64,000 nucleotides of DNA from Actinomycetota bacterium (GCA_020161795.1 JAIUOR010000030.1:1-64000), one strand, 5' to 3'. Shown: positions 1 to 9,031, numbered from the stretch's first letter. Numbers and translations are program-made. The notes: generated by a model from the sequence alone, not told the origin.

Positions 1-95
1 CGGGCCACCTGCGCGATCGGCTTGTTTGTTTCCTCAACAATCCGGACCGCTCCCTCACGGAACTCCGGATCGTACTTCTTGCGCTTCTCAGGCAT
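1..95 (-). CDS. IS3-family transposase OrfA, N-terminal fragment (runs off window)
   Basis: The minus strand has an ATG at 93-95 preceded by an AAGGAG ribosome binding site. It encodes a peptide beginning MPEKRKKYDPEFREGAVRIV, the typical start of IS3/IS911-type OrfA transposase proteins, whose N-terminal helix-turn-helix recognises the IS ends. Only about 31 codons are present because the gene leaves the window at position 1. In this family OrfA is usually fused to the OrfB integrase core by a -1 frameshift; that part is not visible. Recognition rests on the short but characteristic motif. Confidence 0.75.
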   Translation of the reverse strand, partial: MPEKRKKYDPEFREGAVRIVEETNKPIAQVA

Positions 96-141
96 AGCTA
101 CTCCTTATAGCTGATGCCTCCACGATCCGGGGGGAACCTCA
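1..141 (-). mobile_element. End of an IS3-family insertion sequence
   Basis: The start of an IS3-type orfA lies at 95 on the minus strand. About 46 bp upstream of it, on the minus strand, is TGAGGTTCCCCCC, which has the terminal TG and C-rich form usual for IS3-family inverted repeats. That would place the IS boundary at 141. The other end lies outside the window, so the inverted repeat and target duplication cannot be checked. Confidence 0.5.
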
Positions 142-142
142 G

Positions 143-880
143 GTGACGGAGTTCATCGACCAATGGCAGCAGTTACACACCGCCACCGGCGAGGGGGTCC
201 TCGCCATCAAGGGCAACCTTCCCGCCCAGCCCATCGCGACGTCCCGGCTGGTCACAGTACGCCAGGTGACCGGCCCGCGGGGTCCCTCCTCTGATGATGG
301 TCCGATGCCGCTGATGATGAGGCTGGACGAGTTTGAACGCGAGTCGCTCGGCTTTGAACTGCGCAGCTACGCCCTCGTGATGCAGGTGTGGGGCTCAGAG
401 ACCAGTGAGTCATGGACAGGCATGGACTTCGATGATCCGGCGCGCGACTCAGTGATTGCTTCATGCCTCGACCAGGCTGGCAGGTTCTTCGGCATCGCAG
501 ATGACGCTCGTGCTCTCGCCGTCGCGGTCGAAGCAGACCCGAACCTGGTTCTGCGCGGTCCTGACATCAACCTGATCCGCCGCGCCCTGGACGAGTGCGG
601 GCCAGAAGTGCCGTGCGGCCTAGAGCAGGTGGCGCGCCTCGTTGAGCGCTGGCGAACCACCGAGAACGACGACGACTTGCTGGTGCATGTGATACCCCGA
701 ACCCCCGACGCAGCATCAACAGCTGCGACGAGCATTGGACACCGCCAAAGTCAGGTAACCCACGGGCCGCACGAGACGGTGACTCCACCATCGCTGGCTG
801 CCGGCGAGAGTGAGCGCCGGAACCTAGCGTGCACTTTCCCCGAATCGCCGGGCGGAACCCGAAGCTCTGTCTCCCGCTGA
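143..880 (+). CDS. Hypothetical protein, probably 5'-truncated by the IS
   Basis: A 245-codon open frame beginning at a GTG that directly abuts the inferred IS terminus at 141. The frame is open upstream to position 98 and there is no convincing ribosome binding site, so the native start was probably removed by the insertion and the GTG may not be used. The first 190 residues have a strong G/C third-position bias and look coding. The last 50 residues are low in complexity and may be a non-native tail. I recognise no domain. The sequence is acidic and soluble, with no membrane segment. Confidence 0.45.
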   Translation: MTEFIDQWQQLHTATGEGVLAIKGNLPAQPIATSRLVTVRQVTGPRGPSSDDGPMPLMMRLDEFERESLGFELRSYALVMQVWGSETSESWTGMDFDDPARDSVIASCLDQAGRFFGIADDARALAVAVEADPNLVLRGPDINLIRRALDECGPEVPCGLEQVARLVERWRTTENDDDLLVHVIPRTPDAASTAATSIGHRQSQVTHGPHETVTPPSLAAGESERRNLACTFPESPGGTRSSVSR

Positions 881-1143
881 CGTTGGCATGGGGTAAGGAT
901 CCCCGAGTTGCCTGACGCCGTGGCTTTCAGGCTGTGATGTCCGAATGGGAGCGGCCTTGTCTGTTTAGTGGGCCAACGATCTGTTGGACAGGGAGCTGAG
1001 TTCAGACATGCACGGTCAGGTGGCACATGAACGTCCTACTGCGGGTGTAGTCAGGGACACAGGCCTACAGAGCGGGTCGTCGGCGGCTCTAGCACCTGCT
1101 CGCTACGTCGCGGGCTTGTGGGCTTCTCGATGAGGGCTGCTTC
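881..1143. other. Intergenic stretch, nothing recognised
   Basis: There is no convincing reading frame with a ribosome binding site, no clear hairpin terminator and no RNA gene visible in this 263-bp stretch. Minus-strand frames that cross it have poor codon bias. Confidence 0.4.
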
Positions 1144-1722
1144 ATGAGTGCGACGCATCAGGCACTTCGACGGTGGGCCAAGGGCTCCTACCCCATGGAG
1201 GCGGGGGTCGAGTTGCTCATCCGAGCTGGCGGCGGCCGACTCGCCGCGAAGGGATGGCCTTGGGTCCAGGAAGGCAGTGTCGCCGGCAGTTGGTGGATCA
1301 ACGTCGAGGAAGTCACTGAGGAGAACTTGGGCGCACTGTCTGGCGGTGAGACCAGACTGTTGAGGATCGCCGCGTCCCTTCTCGCCGGACCGCCGGTTGA
1401 CCTCTACTCGAGTATCGCCGGGCTCGACCGCGAGAACATCGCGCTTGTCTTGGCGGCGATCTCGCACGCTGGCGGTGCGCATGAGCACAGCGGTCCACCA
1501 GCACCCGATCCGGTGGGCCGCTACCTGGTAGGCGGGGTTCGCATGGGATTCCCGCGGCTCGGAAGCCTCTACCCATGGCCGGCGGAACCGCTCGCCGATC
1601 AAGGAGAGCGCATCGAGCCGACCGAGAGTTCCTCTCGGCGGCCGCGACCGCCGGGGGCAGCTGGATCGTCCGGCGTGAGCCTGGAGGGCACTGGTCATGG
1701 CGCGCCGCACTCGTGGGGGTGA
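1144..1722 (+). CDS. Hypothetical mobile-element protein
   Basis: A 192-residue reading frame. The first 125 residues look coding and resemble small proteins often found beside DarB-like helicases in actinobacterial integrated elements: an N-terminal WAKGSYPMEAGVELLIRA segment, then a central SGGETRLLRIAASLLAG segment and a closing HAGGAHEH. The tail from about residue 135 is Pro/Arg/Gly rich and may not be conserved. The SGGE-like string recalls an ABC signature, but no Walker A or B motif is present, so no ATPase is claimed. Function is unknown. It is followed in the same direction by the gene at 1773. Confidence 0.6.
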   Translation: MSATHQALRRWAKGSYPMEAGVELLIRAGGGRLAAKGWPWVQEGSVAGSWWINVEEVTEENLGALSGGETRLLRIAASLLAGPPVDLYSSIAGLDRENIALVLAAISHAGGAHEHSGPPAPDPVGRYLVGGVRMGFPRLGSLYPWPAEPLADQGERIEPTESSSRRPRPPGAAGSSGVSLEGTGHGAPHSWG

Positions 1723-1772
1723 TCTGCAACCTACTCTGGAGGTCTGGTGGAGCGAGGGCGAGGAGGATCGAG

Positions 1773-2126
1773 ATGAACAGGTTCGAGCGGGCCGCACGCG
1801 AGGCGTGGGCCGAACTGGCGCCGAGCGCAGTCGCGACCCTGGAGGATCCCAGCCTGTTCTTTTCGGAGTTGGCCAGTCAGGCGGAGACAGCGTGGCTGGA
1901 GCTGTCAGCCCAGCTGGCAGGACCGATGCCTCCGGAGGAGACCTACCTGGAGCGAGTGAGCCGGCTGGAGTCAGCCAAGCGACAGGCGGCGGAACTGGTG
2001 ATCAACGACTGGTGTCGGCCACCGGCAGCGGCGATGGAGGACTCGGCGGACGAGCAGGATCAGACGAGCCGTCTGGTGCATCAGCTGGCTCGCGAGGTGG
2101 CAGCGGCGACCGACACGGACGTCTAG
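1773..2126 (+). CDS. Small hypothetical protein upstream of the helicase
   Basis: A 117-residue protein beginning MNRFERAAREAWAELAP at an ATG preceded by the purine-rich GAGGATCGAG. The frame is open for about 200 bp further upstream, but the codon bias and the ribosome binding site favour 1773. It is helical, rich in Ala and Glu, has no membrane segment and ends in an acidic tail. I know no function. Its 3' end overlaps any plausible start of the next gene, so the two are probably translationally coupled. Confidence 0.6.
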   Translation: MNRFERAAREAWAELAPSAVATLEDPSLFFSELASQAETAWLELSAQLAGPMPPEETYLERVSRLESAKRQAAELVINDWCRPPAAAMEDSADEQDQTSRLVHQLAREVAAATDTDV

Positions 2127-5100
2127 CCGCATCGGCCTTCAGGCCGACATCCCAAGATGTTTTGGCTCCGCACGGGGCCAAGTCGAGGTTCGCCGCAAAC
2201 GTCGCGGCGATTGAGACCGTCCGGCTGCTGCGGGCTGAGGGTCGACCGGCGACGCCCGATGAGCAGTTGGTGCTCGCGCGCTGGGGTGGCTGGGGCGCGT
2301 TGTGGCAGGTGTTCGATGAGGACAAGTCGGTCTGGTCGAAAGAGCGGAGCCGCCTGAAGGAGCTGCTGTCTGAGGAGGAGTACCAGGCTGCCCGGCTGAC
2401 CACCATCAACGCGCACTACACCGACCCGGCGCTAGTCGCGCCCATCTGGGGTCTGCTGAAGCGGCTGGGGCTGTCTCAGGGACGTGTTCTCGAACCCGGA
2501 TGCGGCGCCGGTACGTTCATCGGCATGGCCCCCGCCGGGGTGAGCTTGACCGGTATTGAGCTGGACCCCCTGACTGCTTCGATCGCAGCTGCGCTGTATC
2601 CGTTGGCAACTATTCGTGCTGAGTCGTTCTCTGATACCCGGTTTACGGCAGGTTGGTTCGATGGCGCGGTAGGCAACGTGCCGTTTGCCGATGTGGTGCT
2701 GCATGACCCTCGCTACAACCAGGCCCGGCTAGCTATGCACAACTATTTCATCGTCAAGTCGTTGGAGTTGGTCAGGCCTGGCGGGGTTGTGGCCTTTCTG
2801 ACCTCCAGCTTCACGATGGATGCTGTCAACCCGGCGGCCCGGCGGGCGATGGCTGCACGGGCTGACCTGATCGCCGCTGTTCGCCTGCCGACCGGCGCCC
2901 ATCGTCGGGCTGCGGGTACTGATGTTGTCACCGACCTGGTGGTGCTCCGCCGACGGGGTGTGGACGAGCCGCCCCGGGACGCGGAGTGGGACAAGGCCGT
3001 TCGATGCGAGTTGCCGGGTCCGCACGGCCCGGAGGAGGTCGACCTGAACGAGTACTGGGCGGCGCACCCCGATCATGTGTTGGGCCGCCTGGAAGTGGCT
3101 GTCGGTATGCACGGTGTGGCTGGCTTGGTGGCGCTCACTGGTGATCTGGGCCAGACAGGTGCCCGTTTGGAGAGGATTCTCGACGCTGTGGCGGAGGAGG
3201 CACTCGCCAGCGGCCTCGGTGTCACAGCACGCCCGGAGCAGGCCGCAGAACAACTGCCAACTCCGGTGATGACTGATGAACTTGACGGGGTGATCCTTCG
3301 TGAGGACGGCGCGTTCTCGATAGTCGAGGGCGGGCAAATGGTCCCCCTGTCAGTGCCCAAGTCGCAACAGGTTGAGCTTGCGGAGCTGCTTCGTATGCGG
3401 GACCAGATCAGAAGCCTGATCGCAGCGGAGTCGGCCACCGTTGACGACACCGCGGAGTTGGACCAGCAACGCTCCCGGCTCGCGAAGCAGTGGCGGTCTT
3501 ACGTCGATCGATTCGGCCCGATCAACCGCTACACGCTACGCCGTACCGGTCGAAGGAAGGACGACGGCGAGGAACAGCTTGCCCGGATCGTCCCAGCCGC
3601 GATCCGAACCTTGCGCCGGGATCCCTACGGCACATTGGTGATGGCGCTGGAGGTGTTCGACGCCGAAACCCAATCCGCGGAGCCGGCCGGCATCCTACGG
3701 GAGCGCCAGGTCCTGCCACGCGAACCCGTGCATGGCGTGGAGACAGCAGCCGACGGCCTGGCCGTCGTCCTCGATACCCTCGGCCGGGTCGACGTGGACG
3801 AGATCGCCCGCCTGATGGGCACCGACGTGGACCGGGCGCTCTCCGAACTGGACGGCTTGGTGTTCGAGGTGCCCGGCAACGAAGGCTCCTACCAAACCCG
3901 CGCGGAGTATGTGTCGGGCAACGTCAGAGTCAAGCTGCGACAAGCCAGAGCCGCTGAGCTAGCTGTACCCGGCAGATGGTCGCGCCAGGTGTCAGCCCTG
4001 GAAGAGGTGCTACCCGTCGACATTCCACCCGGCGACATCACCGCCAACCTCGGCGCGGTGTGGATCTCGGACCAGGACCATGAAGACTTCCTGCGAGACC
4101 TGGTGGGCGGCAGGCCGAACGTGCGACGGCTGGTCGGCACCACCTGGCAGATCGACTACGCCAACTGGGGAGTCCAAGCGACCTCGGAATGGGGCACCGA
4201 GCGGTGCCCAGCCGGGACATTGATGCGGCTCCTACTGGAACAGAAACGGATCGCGGTCTACGACAAGATCGACGACAAGCCAGTCCTCAACCCCGATGAG
4301 ACGGCAGCCGCGGTCGAGAAGGGCCGCCTGATGAAGGAGCGCTTCGCCACCTGGGTGTGGGAAGACGACGCCCGAGCCGCACGTCTGGCAGAGACCTACA
4401 ACGAGATGTTCAACAGCAACGCACCGCGCGACTACACCGACGAGGGCAAGCGGCTGTCTCTTCCAGGGCTCGCGCGGACCTTCACACCGAGACAACACCA
4501 GCGCACCGCGGTGGCCAGGATGCTGGCCGAACCCTCCGTCGGACTCTTTCACCCGGTCGGCGCAGGCAAGACCGCAGAGATGGCAATAGGCGCAAGCGAA
4601 CTGAAGCGCCTAGGACTGGTCCGCAAACCCGGCGTCGTCGTCCCCAATCACATGCTCGAGCAGATCGCCGCCGAGTGGTTGCAGCTCTACCCCCAAGCCC
4701 GGCTCCTGGCCGCCGGCTCCGACGACCTGGCCGGAGACCAACGCCGCCGATTCGTGGCCCAGGTTGCGACCAACGACTGGGACGCGATCATCCTGACGAG
4801 AACTGCCTTTCAGCGGCTGCCGTTGTCGCCTGAGAATGAGCAGGCATTCCTCATGCGGGAGATCGCCGCCGCGCGCGATCGCCTCGAAACCCTCAAGACC
4901 GCCTCCGGATCCAGTGCGGCGCTGCGCCGCATCGAGAAGGCCGTGCTGCGCCAAGAGGAACGGCTCAAAGCGATGCGTGACGTTCCGGTCGACGCCGGAG
5001 TCACCTTCGAACAATCAGGCATCGACTACTTGCTGATCGACGAGCTGCATGACTTCAAGAACCTCGCCACGGCCTCCCAGATCAGCGACGCCAGCATCGC

Positions 5101-7156
5101 CGGCTCGAAACGAGCGATGGACCTCTACGCCAAGATCGACTACCTGCGCCACACCCAAGGTCAGCGCGTCGTGACCGGTGCGACCGCCACCCCGATCGCC
5201 AACTCGCTGGCCGAGATGCACGTCATGATGCGCTACCTCGACCCCGACACGCTGGACGACCTGGGGCTGTCCGACTTCGACGCCTGGGCCGCAACCTTCG
5301 CCACCGTCTCCACCTCGATGGAGCTGTCCGTCGCGGGCGGCACACGGTTCATCCTGAAGTCCCGACTAGCCAGCTTCACCAACGTCCCCGAGCTCCTCGG
5401 TCTCTTCCACCGCTTCGCCGACGTCCGCACCGAGGAAGACCTCGATCTACCGGTGCCACTGGTCGCGGCCCGGCCCGACACCGGTGAACGGCAACCCCGG
5501 CTGGTCGTGGTGGAACGGAGTCCTGAACTCACCAGGTACATCCAGGACATGGGTCAGCGTGCCGACAGAATCGCCGCCGGGTCTGTCGATCCGACACAAG
5601 ACAACATGCTCAAACTCAGTTCAGACGGCCGCAAGGCCGCCCTCGACATGCGCCTAATCGACCCAAGCCATCTCGCCCTTGGACCCACGAAGATCGACGC
5701 TGCAGCCGACGAACTGGCGTGGGTCTGGCAGCACACCAACGACTGGCGCTACCTCGACCGCGCCACCGGCGACCTCTCCCCAATCCCCGGCGCTCTCCAA
5801 GTCGTCTTCTGCGACCTCGGAACACCCGGGGACCGCTGGAACGTATACACCGCGCTGAGACAGGCCCTCGCCGTCCGGGGCCTGCCGCAGGAGAAGGTCC
5901 GGTTCATCCACGAAGCGAACACGCCCGCAGAGCAGGCGAGGCTCTTCCAGGCCTGCCGTGCCGGCCGGGTTGCCGTACTGATCGGCTCAACCCAGAAGAT
6001 GGGCACAGGCGTCAACATCCAGGATCGAGTCGTCCACCTGTTGCACCTCGACGCGCCCTGGCGGCCGGCGGACGTCACCCAACGCAACGGCCGCGGGATC
6101 CGACAACTGAACCAGAACAGCGAAGTCATCGTCACCAACATCGTGACCGACGGCAGCTTCGACAGCTTCATGTGGCAAGTCCTTGAACGAAAGAGCCGGT
6201 TCATCGCCCAAGTCATGTCCGGACGGGCACTGAACCGCGAGATCAGCGACATAGGCGACGACACCCTGACGTTCGCCGAGGTCAAGGCCATCGCGTCAGG
6301 CAACCCTCTCCTTCTGGAAGGCGCAGCCGCCGAGCAAGAACTCCAGCGGCTCACCCGCCTCGAACGCGCCCACCAAACCAGCCAGCGCAACCTCGAGTTC
6401 CGGATCCGCTCCAACACCAGAGAGATCACCGACCTGGACCGCCTTCTACCCGAACTGGAGACGATCCAAGGGAACCTGACAGCCACCAGAGGAACCGCGT
6501 TCGCCCTCAGCTCCGACGGGCGACTGTTCCACAGCCGAGGCGACGCCGCCGACCACCTCAACGACCAACTGCAGCGCGGCACGCGCCCCCACGTCGTGCT
6601 CGGCGGCCTTAGCCTTGAAGTCGACGAAACCCACCACATGGTCCCTTACGGCCAGTGCCGCTGGATCTGGCACGCCGAGCTTGACCCGACCCTCCGAGTC
6701 CTCGTCGATGCCTCCCGCCACCAGCCACAGGTCACCCGAGGCGTCATCGCACGCCTGGAAGGCCTGGTCGAGTCGCTGCCGACGCACATCGCCAACCTCA
6801 GGCTCCGCCGCAGTGAACTGGAGCACTCCGTCGATCAGTGCCAACGCCTACTCGGCAAGCCGTTCGAACACGCCGACGGCCTCAAAGCGGCACGCCACCG
6901 TTTCGAGCGGATCACTGCGCAGATAGCCGACATTGAGCGACAACCACCTGCCGAGCCACGCGGTGCGGAGCACGTGGCCGCCGTCGAACGCGTTCTCCGA
7001 CCGGTGCCAGCGCCAGGAACTGCTGCGCGGCCCGCGCTATCGCCGCCTCCCAATGTGGACACAGGCTGGGAGACGGTTCAAGCCGAGCACTCCCATTCCG
7101 CCCGACAGGCACTCGATGCCCCTCGGGAGAAGGCTCGGATGACCTTTTCGCCTTGA
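2012..7156 (+). CDS. DarB-like N6-adenine methylase / SNF2-type helicase protein
   Basis: Giant two-domain protein of about 1700 residues. Near residue 160 is a Rossmann methyltransferase motif I (EPGCGAGTF), then GNVPF near 220, where active N6-adenine methylases have NPPF/DPPY, so methyl transfer may be weak or absent. A superfamily 2 helicase follows: Walker A HPVGAGKT near 850, DELH box near 1009, TGATATP near 1055, MGTGVNIQ near 1329 and the QRNGRGIRQ arginine finger near 1357. A coiled-coil-rich tail ends the protein. Phage P1 DarB and plasmid homologues protect incoming DNA from restriction. The start is uncertain: family similarity begins at FRPTSQ (2138) and no ATG lies near. GTG 2012 is chosen; a TTG at 2162 falls inside the similarity, and a frameshift from the preceding gene cannot be excluded. 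Confidence 0.85.
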   Translation: MSATGSGDGGLGGRAGSDEPSGASAGSRGGSGDRHGRLAASAFRPTSQDVLAPHGAKSRFAANVAAIETVRLLRAEGRPATPDEQLVLARWGGWGALWQVFDEDKSVWSKERSRLKELLSEEEYQAARLTTINAHYTDPALVAPIWGLLKRLGLSQGRVLEPGCGAGTFIGMAPAGVSLTGIELDPLTASIAAALYPLATIRAESFSDTRFTAGWFDGAVGNVPFADVVLHDPRYNQARLAMHNYFIVKSLELVRPGGVVAFLTSSFTMDAVNPAARRAMAARADLIAAVRLPTGAHRRAAGTDVVTDLVVLRRRGVDEPPRDAEWDKAVRCELPGPHGPEEVDLNEYWAAHPDHVLGRLEVAVGMHGVAGLVALTGDLGQTGARLERILDAVAEEALASGLGVTARPEQAAEQLPTPVMTDELDGVILREDGAFSIVEGGQMVPLSVPKSQQVELAELLRMRDQIRSLIAAESATVDDTAELDQQRSRLAKQWRSYVDRFGPINRYTLRRTGRRKDDGEEQLARIVPAAIRTLRRDPYGTLVMALEVFDAETQSAEPAGILRERQVLPREPVHGVETAADGLAVVLDTLGRVDVDEIARLMGTDVDRALSELDGLVFEVPGNEGSYQTRAEYVSGNVRVKLRQARAAELAVPGRWSRQVSALEEVLPVDIPPGDITANLGAVWISDQDHEDFLRDLVGGRPNVRRLVGTTWQIDYANWGVQATSEWGTERCPAGTLMRLLLEQKRIAVYDKIDDKPVLNPDETAAAVEKGRLMKERFATWVWEDDARAARLAETYNEMFNSNAPRDYTDEGKRLSLPGLARTFTPRQHQRTAVARMLAEPSVGLFHPVGAGKTAEMAIGASELKRLGLVRKPGVVVPNHMLEQIAAEWLQLYPQARLLAAGSDDLAGDQRRRFVAQVATNDWDAIILTRTAFQRLPLSPENEQAFLMREIAAARDRLETLKTASGSSAALRRIEKAVLRQEERLKAMRDVPVDAGVTFEQSGIDYLLIDELHDFKNLATASQISDASIAGSKRAMDLYAKIDYLRHTQGQRVVTGATATPIANSLAEMHVMMRYLDPDTLDDLGLSDFDAWAATFATVSTSMELSVAGGTRFILKSRLASFTNVPELLGLFHRFADVRTEEDLDLPVPLVAARPDTGERQPRLVVVERSPELTRYIQDMGQRADRIAAGSVDPTQDNMLKLSSDGRKAALDMRLIDPSHLALGPTKIDAAADELAWVWQHTNDWRYLDRATGDLSPIPGALQVVFCDLGTPGDRWNVYTALRQALAVRGLPQEKVRFIHEANTPAEQARLFQACRAGRVAVLIGSTQKMGTGVNIQDRVVHLLHLDAPWRPADVTQRNGRGIRQLNQNSEVIVTNIVTDGSFDSFMWQVLERKSRFIAQVMSGRALNREISDIGDDTLTFAEVKAIASGNPLLLEGAAAEQELQRLTRLERAHQTSQRNLEFRIRSNTREITDLDRLLPELETIQGNLTATRGTAFALSSDGRLFHSRGDAADHLNDQLQRGTRPHVVLGGLSLEVDETHHMVPYGQCRWIWHAELDPTLRVLVDASRHQPQVTRGVIARLEGLVESLPTHIANLRLRRSELEHSVDQCQRLLGKPFEHADGLKAARHRFERITAQIADIERQPPAEPRGAEHVAAVERVLRPVPAPGTAARPALSPPPNVDTGWETVQAEHSHSARQALDAPREKARMTFSP

Positions 7157-7282
7157 TGGTCGCGCTCGGACCGCCGGAACTCGGAGCGCGCATCGGTTGA
7201 GCAGCCTCAGGACATGTCAAACCAGATGGCCACATCGAGGCCTGCGTCCGAGTGACCCCTCCCGAATCTGCTTAGGAGGTTC

Positions 7283-7447
7283 ATGAGGGCGAACAACGAC
7301 AACCGACCGAGTGGCCCAGATGTGACGGATCTGCCGCTGATCCTGCAGGACCTGCTGGACCGGATCGAGGCCCAGCGATCGGCGGAAGGACGTCACCCAG
7401 TCATCGGCGAGCTGGAGGTCGAGTACCGCGAGCTGCGGGGCCAGTGA
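7283..7447 (+). CDS. Small hypothetical protein (54 residues)
   Basis: A short gene with a near-perfect ribosome binding site (TTAGGAGGTTC) just before ATG 7283. It encodes 54 residues starting MRANNDNRPSGPDVTDLPLI and containing an amphipathic helical stretch. The stop codon TGA at 7445-7447 overlaps the ATG of the ArdC-like gene by one base, so the two are translationally coupled. No known family is recognised. The spacing and coupling suggest a partner or accessory factor of the downstream antirestriction protein. Confidence 0.7.
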   Translation: MRANNDNRPSGPDVTDLPLILQDLLDRIEAQRSAEGRHPVIGELEVEYRELRGQ

Positions 7448-8562
7448 TGGCCGCCCGCCACTACACCGCGGCACAGCGCGAGGAAGCCGATCAAGCCCGC
7501 CGAGAACAGATCGAGCAAATGCACCAGCAGCTGGCTGAACGGATGAAGACCTTCGACGACCGAGAGAACTGGCAGAACTGGCTGACCTTCAGCCGCAACT
7601 TCCACCGGTACAGCTTCAGCAACTGCCTGCTGATCCAGATCCAGGCACCACACGCCACCCTGGTCGCCGGTTACCGCGCATGGCAGGCCAAAGGTCACCA
7701 AGTCCGCAAAGGTGAGAAGGCGATCAAAGTAATGGCGCCGATCCTGCGCAAGGTGCCCCTCCTCGACAGCGCAGGCAATCCCGTTTTCGATGCGAACGGC
7801 GACCCGCGTCTCACCCGCGAACTCGTCGGTGTCAAGCCAGCCAGCGTGTTCGACGTCTCTCAGGTGGAGCCACCACCACCACCAACGCCGCCAGCCCCCA
7901 TCTTGCTCCAAGGCCAAGCCCCTCCCGGTCTGTGGGACTCCCTGGCCGAACTCACCGCGAAAGAGGGCTTCACGCTCGAACGCGGCGACTGCGGCGGAGC
8001 CAACGGCTTCACAAGCTTCGACTCCGGCGTAATCGGCGTGCGTGACGACATCGACGAACTCGCGCAGACCAAGACCCTCATCCACGAACTCGGTCACGTC
8101 TACACCATGGGCCCCGCAGAACGACTTACCTACGCAGAACAGGGATGCCGAGGGCTACGCGAAGTCGAGGCCGAAAGCGTCGCCTACGTCGTGCTTCAAG
8201 CCCACAACATCGACAGCAGCCAGTACACCTTCAACTACGTGGCCGGCTGGGCCAGCCAGGCAGCACGCGGTGACAGCAGCAAGATCGACGAGATTATCCG
8301 CGCCACCGGAGAGAAGGTCATCACCGCCGCCCACCGCATCCTCGCCCACACACAACCTGAACCCACCGCCGAGGACGAACTGATCGATGCGCGCGCCGAT
8401 AGAGTAATTGCACCCCGGTCGGGCCGAAGGCTCACCGCGGCAGACCGCAGTGACGGTCGGACTGCTGGCCTGGCCAGCTGGGAGACCGTAGCTGAGCCTT
8501 CTGCCTCGATCCACGCACCTGTGGCCACCGTGGCACAGCCTGGGATTGAGCTGCGTGTCTAG
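7447..8562 (+). CDS. ArdC-like antirestriction protein with zinc-peptidase domain
   Basis: 371 residues. The N-terminal part (about 30-110, with FSRNFHRYSFSNCLLI and GYRAWQAKGHQVRKGEKAI) is the ArdC single-stranded-DNA-binding domain. After a Pro-rich linker comes an IrrE/ImmA-like metallopeptidase domain with HELGH near residue 211 and a downstream EVEAES glutamate as probable third zinc ligand. ArdC proteins from conjugative plasmids bind incoming single-stranded DNA and protect it from host restriction. ATG 7447 is taken as start; a GTG directly before it at 7444 is in frame. The gene follows the DarB-like helicase and the 54-residue gene in one direction, probably as one transfer-protection operon. 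The C-terminal 50 residues are variable. Confidence 0.85.
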   Translation: MAARHYTAAQREEADQARREQIEQMHQQLAERMKTFDDRENWQNWLTFSRNFHRYSFSNCLLIQIQAPHATLVAGYRAWQAKGHQVRKGEKAIKVMAPILRKVPLLDSAGNPVFDANGDPRLTRELVGVKPASVFDVSQVEPPPPPTPPAPILLQGQAPPGLWDSLAELTAKEGFTLERGDCGGANGFTSFDSGVIGVRDDIDELAQTKTLIHELGHVYTMGPAERLTYAEQGCRGLREVEAESVAYVVLQAHNIDSSQYTFNYVAGWASQAARGDSSKIDEIIRATGEKVITAAHRILAHTQPEPTAEDELIDARADRVIAPRSGRRLTAADRSDGRTAGLASWETVAEPSASIHAPVATVAQPGIELRV

Positions 8563-8613
8563 CGAGCAGGCCCTTGGCCACTGATGCAGGTGGTGGTCAG
8601 GTTCAGGTCCGGC

Positions 8614-8919
8614 CTAGTCCCACGACCATCTGGGAACGAAGGAAACTGGGTCATGCCAACAGGCGACTACCTTGTCTACTCTCTCCCGCAGGTCAGTGGA
8701 TGACTCCAGCCGAATCTCCTCGCGGGTAACCGGATGAAACCCTGTCGCTCGATAGAACGTGGCCGCTGCGCTGTCGACCCTCCACTGTTCAATCAGGCCG
8801 ATTTGGTCTTGTCCCAGCCACACAGCCCATCGCGGCAGGTGATTGCGTGTACGCCGGGACAGCGGCGGTAGCTCCAGCATCTGTACGCCCGGTGGCAACA
8901 CAGGTAGCTCTGTGTACAT
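8614..8919 (-). CDS. Hypothetical protein downstream of a candidate LexA box
   Basis: A 101-residue frame if read from ATG 8919, which has a GAGGGGTG ribosome binding site. Alternative starts are ATG 8943 and TTG 9006. The sequence contains WAVWLGQDQIGLIEQW and FYRATGFHPVTREEIRLESSTDLRERV, is soluble, and matches no family I know. It is transcribed away from a LexA-like palindrome at 9016-9031. It lies directly downstream of the zeta toxin on the same strand but is separated from it by 194 bp. Confidence 0.5.
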   Translation of the reverse strand: MYTELPVLPPGVQMLELPPLSRRTRNHLPRWAVWLGQDQIGLIEQWRVDSAAATFYRATGFHPVTREEIRLESSTDLRERVDKVVACWHDPVSFVPRWSWD

Positions 8920-9015
8920 CAGGCACCCCTCATCGATGTACATGCCCGGGCTCGGGCACGGGTACGGAAGAGGGCCGAGGCGGGTGTGCCCAGGCACTGA
9001 CGACAACTTCTTTTA

Positions 9016-9031
9016 TCAAACATGCGTTCGA
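9016..9031. promoter_or_regulatory. Candidate LexA (SOS) box
   Basis: TCAAACATGCGTTCGA differs by one base from the actinobacterial LexA consensus TCGAAC-N4-GTTCGA. It overlaps a possible minus-strand -10 element (TGATAA) that would drive the gene at 8614-8919. Inference only: a damage-inducible promoter in a mobile element would be in keeping with SOS-induced excision or transfer known from other elements. Confidence 0.45.

Noticed and set aside
1144-1722. ABC ATPase from the SGGETRLL string
   Set aside because: The string resembles the ABC signature, but Walker A and B motifs are absent and the protein is too short.
1697-2011. N-terminal extension of the methylase-helicase to position 1697
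   Set aside because: The extra residues are Gly/Arg/Ser-rich shadow sequence of the 1773-2126 gene.
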